Source: JAKFWI01 sp031399165 (GTDB lineage: Bacteria; Pseudomonadota; Alphaproteobacteria; Caulobacterales; Aquidulcibacteraceae). Taken from it: a DNA stretch of 64,000 nucleotides. Below the pieces are notes generated by a model. It searched no databases. It saw only the letters and a list, made by a program, of their open reading frames with translations, and was not told the origin of the DNA. Below are positions 16,840 to 24,217 of the stretch, one piece after another. Each line of letters starts with the position of its first letter. Within the stretch, counting starts at the first letter, position 1. A program made the translations under genes and the position numbers. Where the stretch lies: contig JANNOO010000005.1 of NCBI GenBank assembly GCA_031399165.1, positions 62,001 to 126,000 of the forward strand, in the 5' to 3' direction.

Positions 16840-17000
16840 CAGTCGCGCCCCGCGCCCATGGGACGGCCGAACGCGCAGAACACATTCAACTCATGCCAAG
16901 GCCTGTTAGTGAAGACGTTGCGCGACACGCGGAACCAGTGATCAGGGCCGCTCTGGAAATGGATATTGCCAAGCGCGATATTGAACCAAAGATTTGACAT
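16839..17000 (-). CDS. Small hypothetical phage protein
   Basis: 53 residues from ATG 17000, which has GGAAG about 6 nt upstream; the frame is open further but without a good start. It is rich in aromatic residues, Asn and His (NIALGNIHFQSGPDHWFRVS). It overlaps the upstream micro-gene stop (TAATG) and the downstream start. Confidence 0.55.
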   Translation of the reverse strand: MSNLWFNIALGNIHFQSGPDHWFRVSRNVFTNRPWHELNVFCAFGRPMGAGRD

Positions 17001-17131
17001 TAGCGCTTCCACTCCCAATCGCGGATGCAGTGACAGCGGCCATCGATGGTTGATTGAATATGCGGGCACGTCGCGCAGCCGACGCGGTGCTTTCGGGCGA
17101 GATTGCCAAGCCAGCGGCGAACGGTTCTCAT
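17000..17131 (-). CDS. 43-residue cysteine-containing micro-protein
   Basis: ATG at 17131 overlaps the upstream stop as ATGA, and its TAA overlaps the next ATG (TAATG), so it fits the coupled operon exactly. The product is strongly basic, with CATCPHIQ followed by CHCIRDW, four cysteines and two histidines that could hold a zinc ion. Short and easily missed. Confidence 0.6.
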   Translation of the reverse strand: MRTVRRWLGNLARKHRVGCATCPHIQSTIDGRCHCIRDWEWKR

Positions 17132-17430
17132 TTCCCCATCCCCTGCTTCACCCGCAAAAGCCTTTGCTTGAACTGGCGCTCGTCTTTTTCACCAAAGCCA
17201 TGCTTGCCAACGCCAATGCCTTTCTTCGTGGAAAGGTCAGCGTTGAGAATTGCTGTTACGGCTGCGTCGAACAGTTCTGGAATCGTCGCGCCGCGTTCGT
17301 CTGCTTTGATCATCGCGTCGATGGCTTGTGACGCTGCGCTTTCACCAAAGGCTTTACGCTCGGCGATTATCTCGGAGACAAATTGAGGCTCGTAGAGCGG
17401 AACGAGAAGACCAAGGCTTGTGTCGCTCAT
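17128..17430 (-). CDS. Hypothetical phage protein
   Basis: 100 residues. The N-terminus is SDTSLGLLVPLYEPQFVSEI, followed by helices and a basic C-terminus (RQFKQRLLRVKQGMGK). It overlaps both neighbours by 4 bp. No family recognised. Confidence 0.65.
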   Translation of the reverse strand: MSDTSLGLLVPLYEPQFVSEIIAERKAFGESAASQAIDAMIKADERGATIPELFDAAVTAILNADLSTKKGIGVGKHGFGEKDERQFKQRLLRVKQGMGK

Positions 17431-17717
17431 TGACCGATGCTCCGGGGCTTGGATGGTTGCGGGCGCAAGCGCCGGGATTTGCTTTCCAGCGCTGAGCGGA
17501 TGGTCTTGGAGGCGGTGCGCAGGCCGCCGCGCCCGTCATCGGAAAGCCCGAGACGACGGATTTTCCCACTGACGGCGTTAGGGGTGATCTTGGGCGCGCA
17601 GAGATGGGAGTTAAGCGCGTTCAAAGTCCGGGCGATCTCGCTCTTGGAATAGCCCCTCGCCCACATCCGGCGCGCGGTCGCGACGATTTCATCTGTCCAT
17701 GGAGAGGCAAGCGTCAT
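17427..17717 (-). CDS. GcrA-like cell-cycle regulator homologue
   Basis: 96 residues. The N-terminal half has the GcrA signature: SPWTDEIVATARRMWARGYS, SKSEIARTLN, and NAVSGKIRRLGLS, matching the WT-x-E...LW..G.S...IA..L...T.NAVIGK.HRLGL pattern. In Alphaproteobacteria GcrA activates promoters with RNA polymerase at sites methylated by CcrM. The C-terminal sigma-interacting part is shortened and basic here. The phage copy may compete with or redirect the host regulator (inference). Confidence 0.75.
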   Translation of the reverse strand: MTLASPWTDEIVATARRMWARGYSKSEIARTLNALNSHLCAPKITPNAVSGKIRRLGLSDDGRGGLRTASKTIRSALESKSRRLRPQPSKPRSIGQ

Positions 17718-18049
17718 CCGCGCGCGCCCTCGGTTTTACGCTGCTGCGTGGCGCGCGTCGTCGCCATCACCGCTGCGGCGATTGGATGTTGCACCAGGCG
17801 ATAGCCGCGGTAGCCCTTGCCGCTTTCGGTCTCGATGCGAAAGCCAAACGAGGCCACCAGCTTACGCAAGCGGCTCATCTGTACGATCAGGCATGCGCGC
17901 GCTTCTGCGCTCTCTTCCGGGCTCACCGGACGCATCACCGCGATCAGTTCGCCGTGGCGATGGCAATTTCCATCGGCGAGCAGATCGAATATCCGGCGCA
18001 GCGCGGGAGCGAGAAACAACCCGAGCGGCCTTATGAACCTTGCTTCCAT
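17714..18049 (-). CDS. Winged-helix DNA-binding protein (OmpR-type effector domain)
   Basis: 111 residues. After a hydrophobic start it reads LRRIFDLLADGNCHRHGELI, then IVQMSRLRKLVASFGFRIE and GKGYRGYRLV, which matches the recognition helix and wing of Trans_reg_C domains. There is no receiver domain. It is one of three DNA-binding proteins at the promoter-proximal end of the leftward operon, after the Cro-like gene. Confidence 0.7.
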   Translation of the reverse strand: MEARFIRPLGLFLAPALRRIFDLLADGNCHRHGELIAVMRPVSPEESAEARACLIVQMSRLRKLVASFGFRIETESGKGYRGYRLVQHPIAAAVMATTRATQQRKTEGARG

Positions 18050-18118
18050 CTTCCGTGTCCCAAGTTGGCCTTTGGCCTTCTCTTGCAGACACCCACCATA
18101 CGTTTCGGACTTAGCTGG

Positions 18119-18418
18119 CTAAGGCAGTTCCGAACTTCGACGCCTGTTGTTCAATGCGCTTCGCATCACGGTTCGCCGACATGCGGCGGGCCGATGTTTC
18201 TGTTCCGGTGGACGGCGCGCCGACATCGCCTCGCGCTCCAGCGCGTCCATCCTCTTGTGCGCGTCAGCCAGGCGATGAACGGTGATATTACGCCCCGCCC
18301 GCAGCCGGCCCACGATCTTGCCGTCGCCGAACAGCTCGCCGCTCACGCCTGATGCCTTCCGGCCTGTCGCGGCCATGAAGGCGTCAATCCTGTTCAAGAG
18401 CCTGTCTACTTCTGTCAC
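18119..18418 (-). CDS. Cro-like regulator, first gene of leftward operon
   Basis: 99 residues from GTG 18418. It has a compact helix-turn-helix of the kind found opposite repressors in alphaproteobacterial phages (SGELFGDGKIVGRLRAGRNI, then TVHRLADAHKRMDALE). The C-terminal 35 residues are basic. It is divergent from the CI-like gene, with the shared 18419-18510 region between them holding operator and promoter sequences. A role in the lysis-lysogeny switch is inferred from position. Confidence 0.65.
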   Translation of the reverse strand: MTEVDRLLNRIDAFMAATGRKASGVSGELFGDGKIVGRLRAGRNITVHRLADAHKRMDALEREAMSARRPPEQKHRPAACRRTVMRSALNNRRRSSELP

Positions 18419-18427
18419 GTCGCCAAC

Positions 18428-18452
18428 TTGGCATATTTACCTGATTCGTCAA
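18428..18452 (-). promoter_or_regulatory. Leftward early promoter box with CI-type operator
   Basis: TTGGCATATTTACC at 18428-18441 recurs exactly at 19226-19239 on the other side of the repressor gene. Reading leftward, a TTGACG -35-like box (18452-18447) lies a few bases upstream of this operator, inside the expected promoter spacer. Occupation by the repressor would block the leftward operon. Confidence 0.6.
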
Positions 18453-18510
18453 GCCGCTGTCTGGTAAACCTAACAGAAGCGCCGTTAAAGGCGCCGTGCT
18501 AACCGCGCCC

Positions 18511-19224
18511 ATGTCTTTTCGAGACCGAGTCGCAGAACGGCTTAAGGCGGTTGGCCTAAGCCCCCTCGCCGCCGCCCGCGCAATGGGCGGGGTGGCCGAC
18601 CGTTTCGTGCAGGACATTGTTGACGGGCGAAAAGCCAGCGTGCGGGGCGACGAAAACCTTATGCGGCTTGCCACGGTGCTGGAAACGTCGCCTCATTGGC
18701 TCCTAGGGATTGACCCTACCGTGTCAGGAGCCCTGCTCGATGCCCCGGAGAGGTTGCAAACATTCGAGATTCCAGTGCGCGGCACTGTAGAAGCCGGGCG
18801 TTGGGCCGAAGCGCGGGATGAAGCCCGCGACGCTGATCCTGAAGGCGTTGAGACCCTTACCGTGGCTGGTCTACGGGGTTATTCACAAAAAGATTTGTAC
18901 GCCCTGCGGGTTAGCGGGAACTCCATGAACCTGGAGTATTCCGAGGGCACAATGCTGATCGTTGCGCCGGCCAGCGTCGCTGATGTTTATGAAGGCGACC
19001 ATGTCATTGTGATGCGCCGGCAAGGCGCTCTCGCGGAAACCACGGTCAAGGAATTGACCCATTCCAAAACCGGCGCCTGGGAGTTGCGGGCGCGCTCCAC
19101 CGATCCGTCCTTTTCTACGCCTTGGCCGCTAAAAGACGAAGGCGATGAAACCCCGCAAATCATCGGCGTAGTGCTCGGCGCGATGAAATTACGCAGAAGA
19201 ACTTCGCGCATGCACCCAAGCTGA
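18511..19224 (+). CDS. CI/LexA-like prophage repressor with S24 peptidase domain
   Basis: 237 residues from ATG 18511; a GTG at 18496 with AAGG upstream is an alternative. The N-terminal domain is an XRE-like helix-turn-helix (VAERLKAVGLSPLAAARAMG). The C-terminal half is a LexA-type self-cleaving domain with catalytic Ser in LRVSGNSMN and Lys in ETTVKELTH. VEAGRW supplies a plausible Ala-Gly cleavage site ahead of it. DNA damage would therefore induce the prophage through RecA. Operators lie on both sides of the gene. Confidence 0.9.
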   Translation: MSFRDRVAERLKAVGLSPLAAARAMGGVADRFVQDIVDGRKASVRGDENLMRLATVLETSPHWLLGIDPTVSGALLDAPERLQTFEIPVRGTVEAGRWAEARDEARDADPEGVETLTVAGLRGYSQKDLYALRVSGNSMNLEYSEGTMLIVAPASVADVYEGDHVIVMRRQGALAETTVKELTHSKTGAWELRARSTDPSFSTPWPLKDEGDETPQIIGVVLGAMKLRRRTSRMHPS

Positions 19225-19225
19225 T

Positions 19226-19240
19226 TTGGCATATTTACCA
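19226..19240 (+). promoter_or_regulatory. Repressor operator downstream of the CI-like gene
   Basis: TTGGCATATTTACCA is an imperfect palindrome and an exact 14-bp copy of the site at 18428-18441. It lies 2 bp after the repressor stop and just upstream of the rightward promoter. Confidence 0.6.
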
Positions 19241-19248
19241 TTTTACGC

Positions 19249-19277
19249 TTGACGTTGGTATAAATACCAAATAGGAC
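19249..19277 (+). promoter_or_regulatory. Rightward early promoter with overlapping palindromic operator
   Basis: TTGACG at 19249-19254 is a good -35 box. A -10-like TAGGAC (three of six) starts 17 bp later. The spacer is filled by TTGGTATAAATACCAA (19255-19270), a near-perfect palindrome with the same half-sites as the other two operators. A repressor dimer here would cover the promoter of the whole rightward operon. Confidence 0.6.
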
Positions 19278-19324
19278 TATCCATCACTGACGCGATTCGC
19301 GCTCAGCAGATGGAGGCCCACCAG

Positions 19325-19639
19325 GTGTCCAATTCCAAGCGCTTAAAGGCAGAGGTTTTCAGCCTCGCGGATTTCAGAAAATCTGTTTCCCGGACCTGCC
19401 TGCCACCTGTTTCCGATGGCTTGATCGATCGTTCGCGCGGCAAGCGCCGCGATCCTTTGCAGGCTCTCAGGTTCGTACAGGCGACCGAGCGCGCAACCTT
19501 TGATCTTGAACACGCGATCACGCTGGCCGCGAGCATTGGCCATGCGATGCGCAAAGACGATCTCGAAATTCTGAAACGCGCGGTTGTGATTTTAGAGCGT
19601 GAAGGCGCGCTGGCTTCTCCGGCGGAGGAATGCGCGTGA
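19325..19639 (+). CDS. First gene of the rightward operon, hypothetical
   Basis: 104 residues. GTG 19325 is chosen because GGAGG lies 8 nt upstream; an ATG at 19310 would sit before that site. The product has a basic N-terminus (SNSKRLKAEVFSLADFRKS) and a helical C-terminus (DDLEILKRAVVILEREGAL). Early leader position suggests a regulatory role, but no family was recognised. Confidence 0.65.
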   Translation: MSNSKRLKAEVFSLADFRKSVSRTCLPPVSDGLIDRSRGKRRDPLQALRFVQATERATFDLEHAITLAASIGHAMRKDDLEILKRAVVILEREGALASPAEECA

Positions 19640-19788
19640 TGCTGATCGAATCCGGCATCTACGGCGACTTCTACCAGTTCGGCGCTGGCGTGTTTCTGCG
19701 TGCGTTTAATGGGCCGTTCGTCGGCCCCTTCGTCTCGCTTACCGACGCGCAATGGCACTTGTTCCGCCGCTTTTGCTTCGAGCATTGA
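19639..19788 (+). CDS. 49-residue micro-protein
   Basis: ATG 19639 overlaps the preceding stop; a GTG one codon earlier is in frame. The protein is aromatic-rich (ESGIYGDFYQFGAGVFLRAF), with a C-terminal AQWHLFRRFCFEH. It resembles short phage proteins of about 50 residues that read as a single beta-rich domain. Function unknown. Confidence 0.6.
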   Translation: MLIESGIYGDFYQFGAGVFLRAFNGPFVGPFVSLTDAQWHLFRRFCFEH

Positions 19789-19791
19789 ATT

Positions 19792-20091
19792 ATGATCAAC
19801 CCCACCCTCTCCCCTTCCTATTCAGAAGACACAAGAGATTGCATTGATCGTGCGGCAAGGCTTCGTCCTGTCATCGAGAAATTCAAGATCGACATTCGCG
19901 CCGCGTTTTACGATCTCCGCTCTGAATGCCAGTTCAATGCCAATATCCTTGGTGAAGACCCGGCAGATTTCGCGGCTGATTGTCTGATCGACAAGCTCGA
20001 AGAATTACTCGGCGACGCGCTTCCAATCTCTGTCTCTGACGAGCTTCGTTATCTGGATAGAGTTTGTAATCCAACGCGGGGGAAGCAATGA
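19792..20091 (+). CDS. Hypothetical phage protein
   Basis: 99 residues, acidic and helical (IEKFKIDIRAAFYDLRSECQ). It overlaps the next gene by 4 bp. No family recognised. Confidence 0.65.
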   Translation: MINPTLSPSYSEDTRDCIDRAARLRPVIEKFKIDIRAAFYDLRSECQFNANILGEDPADFAADCLIDKLEELLGDALPISVSDELRYLDRVCNPTRGKQ

Positions 20092-20513
20092 ACAAGCGCG
20101 ACTTTCTCAACAGCGCCGCCCCTCTGATCGCGCCGCAGGCTGATAATGCCGCCATGGACGCGGCGCAAAGCGATCCGGTGATGCTTGATCTCGCGCGCCG
20201 CCTCGTGGCGCGGCTGGACAATCTCGCCGACGCGATCGGCGCGCAGAATTATTGCGCCGCTGACCGCCTGACGCGCCTGTTTCTCGCGGTCTCCAACGCC
20301 GCCGAGCAAGCCATTCCCGGCGCGGACGCAGAGCAAATGACCCTCGCCTGCGCCGCGCTGAGCGCAACGGTCGTGGCGACTGGAGAGCCCGGACGCCGCG
20401 CCTATCTTGCGCAACGGTTCATGGAGCAATTCGCGGCTTCGACGGTGACGGTGCTTGTCGTAAACGAAGGCGATCAGGACCGCGTGCCGCGCGCGAAAGC
20501 AGGCCGCGCATGA
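20088..20513 (+). CDS. Hypothetical phage protein
   Basis: 141 residues, Ala-rich and helical, with DLARRLVARLDNLADAIG and AAEQAIPGADAEQMTLAC segments. It overlaps both neighbours by 4 bp. No family recognised. Confidence 0.65.
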   Translation: MNKRDFLNSAAPLIAPQADNAAMDAAQSDPVMLDLARRLVARLDNLADAIGAQNYCAADRLTRLFLAVSNAAEQAIPGADAEQMTLACAALSATVVATGEPGRRAYLAQRFMEQFAASTVTVLVVNEGDQDRVPRAKAGRA

Positions 20514-20614
20514 ACCCCCTCCTCTACTTTTTCAAGCTCTGGCTTTCGATCTTTAAGGGCTTTGCTTATCGGCCTGCTGTTTCTGATCGAATGAATGGGG
20601 ATTGGGCGCAATGA
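20510..20614 (+). CDS. 34-residue micro-protein
   Basis: ATG 20510 overlaps the previous stop (ATGA), and its own TGA overlaps the next ATG (20611). The product starts with a hydrophobic aromatic segment (NPLLYFFKLWLSIFKGFAY), likely a membrane-associated helix. Confidence 0.55.
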   Translation: MNPLLYFFKLWLSIFKGFAYRPAVSDRMNGDWAQ

Positions 20615-20964
20615 GCGTGAACCACATCGTCGGCGACGGCTACGAAATCAACTTCAACCCTGACACGACGCAAGGCGTTTTTGGGGACGAGGATGGCGGG
20701 CCAGAAACGTGCCTGATCATGCTTGATATGCCGTGCGGAAAAGACGGGCGCCTGTGGAAAGGTAGGCAATCCTTTATCCTTAAGGGAAACTGGATGCCCG
20801 ACTACCGCGCGCTGGTGGATGTTGGCGCAAGCAAGTGGAGCCTCCACAGCTTTTACCGCGAGCACCGCGCGCAGCACGGCTCGCGCTGGTCCTACGACTT
20901 TCACGAGTGGGGTAAGGACGGCGTTGTCCGCGAGGATGCGAATGCTGCGGAGCGCGCGAAATGA
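20611..20964 (+). CDS. Hypothetical phage protein
   Basis: 117 residues, beta-rich and charged (GDGYEINFNPDTTQGVFGDE), with a C-terminal SYDFHEWGKDGVV. It overlaps both neighbours by 4 bp. No family recognised. Confidence 0.65.
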   Translation: MSVNHIVGDGYEINFNPDTTQGVFGDEDGGPETCLIMLDMPCGKDGRLWKGRQSFILKGNWMPDYRALVDVGASKWSLHSFYREHRAQHGSRWSYDFHEWGKDGVVREDANAAERAK

Positions 20965-21176
20965 CCTTCCGCCCCCTCTTCTACACAATGCTTGGCGCTT
21001 CGCTGATCGTTCTCGCAACGAAGCTCTCGCAGCTTGCGCTTGCCTGTTTCACCCGCGCTGACAGCGCTCTTAAAATCCCTCCAGCGCCTCAACCAAAAGG
21101 CCGTCCGACACTCTCGGTTATCGCTTGCAAAACGGATGCGAGCCCCGAGGCTGAAAGCGCTGGAGGGGTGCGATAG
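20961..21176 (+). CDS. Small single-pass membrane protein
   Basis: 71 residues with one N-terminal hydrophobic helix (YTMLGASLIVLATKLSQLAL) and a Pro/Lys-rich soluble tail. Its TAG shares its last base with the next gene's GTG. Function unknown. Confidence 0.55.
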   Translation: MTFRPLFYTMLGASLIVLATKLSQLALACFTRADSALKIPPAPQPKGRPTLSVIACKTDASPEAESAGGVR

Positions 21177-21544
21177 TGTCACGCCCCGCATCATCACGCC
21201 TGACTGATCGCGAGCGCCGCGAATTGTTCGAGGCGCAAGGCTATCGCTGCTGCGTTCGTGGCTGTGAAAGCGAAGGTCCGTTCGAGGATGAGCATTCGTG
21301 CCCTGATGCGATCGAACGCGGCAAGCCCGATCAGATCATGTGCGTGATGCACCACAAGCAAAAGACCAAACGCGACCGGCCCGTGATCGCGAAGGTCAAG
21401 CGCTTGCGCGGCGACACCACAACGCAATGGGCGCGGCGCGAAGCGCGCAAGGCAGAAGGCAAATCGTTCTTCCGCAGCGCAGGCTTCCCGAAAAAATCAG
21501 CGCGCACGCGCGAGCAAATCCTTGGAGAACAGACCGATGGCTGA
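21176..21544 (+). CDS. HNH-type nuclease-like protein
   Basis: 122 residues from GTG 21176. GYRCCVRGCESEGPFEDEHS gives two zinc-binding cysteines and the first catalytic acidic/His element; CVMHHKQKTKRDRP supplies the last histidines. This is a compact HNH/treble-clef fold. It lies directly before the ERF-exonuclease pair and overlaps ERF by 8 bp, suggesting a role in recombination or DNA processing. Confidence 0.65.
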   Translation: MSRPASSRLTDRERRELFEAQGYRCCVRGCESEGPFEDEHSCPDAIERGKPDQIMCVMHHKQKTKRDRPVIAKVKRLRGDTTTQWARREARKAEGKSFFRSAGFPKKSARTREQILGEQTDG

Positions 21545-22304
21545 CGGACAACACGCGCCCCTAGAAGGCCAAGAAACGCTTCCGGCTATTCCGGCGGTGC
21601 AATTGCCGCCCCTGCCCGCAGCCGCAACGCCGTTTGATCTCCTGGCGCGCGCGCTTGAGCGCGGCGACGATCTCACCGTGCTTGAGAAGCTGATGGACTT
21701 GCAGGAGCGCCATGAAGGCAAGCTCGCGCGCAAGGCGTTCGATGAAGCGATCTCGGCGGCAAAGGCGGAAATCAAGCCTGTCTCGCGCAACCGGCTGGGC
21801 AACAACGACAAGAAATATGCCGACCTCGCCGCCTACGCCAAAGAGGTTGATCCGATCCTCGCCAAGCATCACCTGTCCTATCGCTACCGTTCCAAGCAGG
21901 AGGGCGCCATTCACATTACGTGCGTGCTCTCCCATCGCGACGGGCACTTTGAAGAGACGACGCTTTCCGGCGCCGCCGACACCACCGGCAACAAGAACGC
22001 CATCCAGGCGATCGGCTCAACCGTCGAATATCTCAAGCGCTATACGCTGACGCTGGCGCTGGGCCTTTCCTCTGCAAACGACGACGACGGCAAAGCCGCA
22101 GGAGGCGATATGCCGATCAATGAAGAACAAACGAAAGAACTTCGCCGGTTGATCGAGGCGAGCGGCGCGGACATCGAAAAGTTCTGCGAGTATTTCAAGA
22201 TTGAAGCCGTCCCCGATTTGTCGGCGAAGGACTTCCCCCGCGCGCTCGCCTTTATGGCTGAGAAGCTGAAGCTGAAGAAGAAGCAACAAGGCGGCGCGAA
22301 ATGA
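21537..22304 (+). CDS. ERF-family single-strand annealing protein
   Basis: 255 residues from ATG 21537, with GGAG 9 nt upstream. The core has ERF motifs: FDEAISAAKAEIKPVSRN, NNDKKYADLAAYAKEVDPIL, ISYRYR-like HHLSYRYRSKQEG, and GSTVEYLKRYTLTLALGL. The C-terminus is Lys-rich. It anneals phage single strands made by the adjacent exonuclease and belongs to the same module as P22 Erf. Confidence 0.9.
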   Translation: MADGQHAPLEGQETLPAIPAVQLPPLPAAATPFDLLARALERGDDLTVLEKLMDLQERHEGKLARKAFDEAISAAKAEIKPVSRNRLGNNDKKYADLAAYAKEVDPILAKHHLSYRYRSKQEGAIHITCVLSHRDGHFEETTLSGAADTTGNKNAIQAIGSTVEYLKRYTLTLALGLSSANDDDGKAAGGDMPINEEQTKELRRLIEASGADIEKFCEYFKIEAVPDLSAKDFPRALAFMAEKLKLKKKQQGGAK

Positions 22305-22942
22305 GCGCCGAGATCGTCTCCCAAAACACGCCGGAATGGCACGCCCTGCGCTGCGGCAAGGTCACGGCTTCGCGCGTCGCTGACATCATGCGCAAGACCA
22401 AGAGCGGCGATTCCAAGATGCGCGCCCGATACCTGGGCGAGCTGGTTGCCGAGCGTCTGAGCGGCGTCCAGCACACCGGCTTCAAATCGGCCGATATGGA
22501 GTGGGGACAACAAACCGAGGCGCAAGCGCGCGACCTATACTCCCTGCTCTACGATGCGACGATGACGCCCGCGGCGTTCGTCGATCACCCGCTGATCGCC
22601 ATGTGCGGCGCCAGCCCCGATCACCTTGTCAACGATGACGGCCTGATCGAAGTGAAATGTCCCGCCACGCATACGCACATTGAACAATTGCTCGGCGGGC
22701 CGGTTGACCCCGATTACATCAAGCAAATGCAATGGCAGATCGCCTGCACGGGCCGCGCCTGGTGCGACTTCTGCTCCTACGATCCGCGCATGCCGCCAGA
22801 GATGCAGTTGTTCGTTCAGCGCTTTGAGCGCGACGATGTGATGATCCGCGACATGGAAAAACAGGTCACGGACTTTCTCGCCGAAGTGGACGCCACTGTC
22901 GCCAAGCTCCGCGCGCAATACGCCCAATCGGAGGCCGCATGA
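22301..22942 (+). CDS. YqaJ-type viral recombination exonuclease
   Basis: 213 residues. It begins with NTPEWHALRCGKVTASRVAD, typical of the YqaJ/lambda exonuclease group. The PD-(D/E)XK site is visible as CGASPDHLV followed by GLIEVKCPA, with a QMQWQIACTG helix after it. Partner of the ERF protein just upstream (4-bp overlap) in a two-component recombination system. Confidence 0.92.
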   Translation: MSAEIVSQNTPEWHALRCGKVTASRVADIMRKTKSGDSKMRARYLGELVAERLSGVQHTGFKSADMEWGQQTEAQARDLYSLLYDATMTPAAFVDHPLIAMCGASPDHLVNDDGLIEVKCPATHTHIEQLLGGPVDPDYIKQMQWQIACTGRAWCDFCSYDPRMPPEMQLFVQRFERDDVMIRDMEKQVTDFLAEVDATVAKLRAQYAQSEAA

Positions 22943-23286
22943 TCTCCCTCGTCCGCACCATCCCTCACCTTCCTTCCCGCCGGTATTCCCCGACACAGGA
23001 AGAAGCGATTGCAGCCTTACGCGCATGCGAAACTCTCGCGGACCTCATCAATTGCTTTTGCGGCTTCAACAAACGCGAATGGACCGAAGCCGAAGAGGTA
23101 AAGGTTGTGCGCATCTACAACGAGCGCCTCACCTTCTTCGCAGACCTGCTCAAACCGATAGAGATCACCGTCGCCAGCGATGGCCCGGTGCTCGCACCTG
23201 CGGAGGCGATGAGGGCTGCATTGCCTCCGCAGGGAAGTGTTTCACGAGACACAGGCGAACCCGCGGGGCTGACCGCATGTCTCTAA
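22939..23286 (+). CDS. Hypothetical phage protein
   Basis: 115 residues with an acidic central helix (TEAEEVKVVRIYNERLTFFA). It overlaps the exonuclease stop by 4 bp and the next gene by 10 bp. No family recognised. Confidence 0.65.
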   Translation: MISLVRTIPHLPSRRYSPTQEEAIAALRACETLADLINCFCGFNKREWTEAEEVKVVRIYNERLTFFADLLKPIEITVASDGPVLAPAEAMRAALPPQGSVSRDTGEPAGLTACL

Positions 23287-23939
23287 CCGCCTCCCTCCAC
23301 CCCGATCATCTCCGCGTTGCAAACTGGTTTGCAGCAAGACGCGGCGTGTTTTCCTACCTGAGACTGATTCCGTACGAAGGCGGCGGGGTTGAGATTTACG
23401 CGTGCGACGGGACCGCCCAGGGCTCTGCCGGGATTGGCCTGCTTGATCAGGACGGCTTTGTTTCCGAGCCCTGCGCGGTGTGGTTTCGCGTTCCGTTTTT
23501 GAATGAGGCGGTAGACAGAGCTCGTGAGCGCAAACTGCAATCCCCGGCCGGCGCCCCGCTCCGCGTTCTGATCGAAGACGGCGAAGCAATGCTTTCACAT
23601 CGCCGCGATAAACGCGATTGCTACGGGCTGCTCCAAGGGGAGCCCTATCCCGATTTTGCGCTGAGCGTTCCCAAATCGCCCCGGCCCGCGATCCGCACCG
23701 CGCGGCCCAGCGTGATCCTGCAAAAGAAGATCGCCGACACCACAAAATTCCTCGCCCGCATTGCCGGTCAATCGCCGGAAGACGCAGACCTCGCGCACCC
23801 TACAGCCACGCATCATGACGGCGGCGACGAAGTCTATTCGTTCGAATTTCTGCCTTCCGGTTTTGCCTTCATTTTCGTCCGTGGAAAGGAAGTCCGTCCC
23901 GCCCGCCCTTTCCAGATTAAAGTCGTGGAGGCTGCATGA
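23277..23939 (+). CDS. Possible beta-clamp (DnaN)-like domain protein
   Basis: 220 residues from ATG 23277. Residues about 20-125 follow the layout of one DNA polymerase beta-clamp domain: FSYLRLIPYEGGGVEIYACD (compare LxL...TDxE), a mid-domain WFRVPFLNEAVDRAR helix, LRVLIEDGEAMLSH, then GLLQGEPYPDF (compare FxLxxxxxxDFP). A second, partial domain follows. Clamps tether polymerases to DNA. The similarity is by pattern only; no clear family name can be given, so treat the assignment as a hypothesis. Confidence 0.45.
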   Translation: MSLTASLHPDHLRVANWFAARRGVFSYLRLIPYEGGGVEIYACDGTAQGSAGIGLLDQDGFVSEPCAVWFRVPFLNEAVDRARERKLQSPAGAPLRVLIEDGEAMLSHRRDKRDCYGLLQGEPYPDFALSVPKSPRPAIRTARPSVILQKKIADTTKFLARIAGQSPEDADLAHPTATHHDGGDEVYSFEFLPSGFAFIFVRGKEVRPARPFQIKVVEAA

Positions 23940-24217
23940 TGAGCGGCCAGCACACCGTCGAGTGGATTGATCGCGGGCGCGAACCGCAATGCGCGCCGAA
24001 TCCGCGCTACCCGGAAGGGGTAGACGTTGACCTGTCTTTGGTCGGCGCGGCGTCGTGCAAGGTTGATCTTCCCTACCCGGCCAAGCGCTGCGGCATCCTT
24101 CGCGTTGAGTGCAAGGTCTGCGGGTTCAGCGTTGACCTGACAACGGCGGGCCGTCCCGACGATCCGCGCTCCGTCAAAATCGCCTGCAAGGTTGCAAACC
24201 AAGGACCGGACCAATGA
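23936..24217 (+). CDS. Small cysteine-containing phage protein
   Basis: 93 residues. RVECKVCGFSVDLTTAGRPDD has the CxxCG half of a zinc ribbon and the DPRSVKIAC ending seen in short phage proteins. It overlaps both neighbours by 4 bp. Confidence 0.65.
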   Translation: MMSGQHTVEWIDRGREPQCAPNPRYPEGVDVDLSLVGAASCKVDLPYPAKRCGILRVECKVCGFSVDLTTAGRPDDPRSVKIACKVANQGPDQ

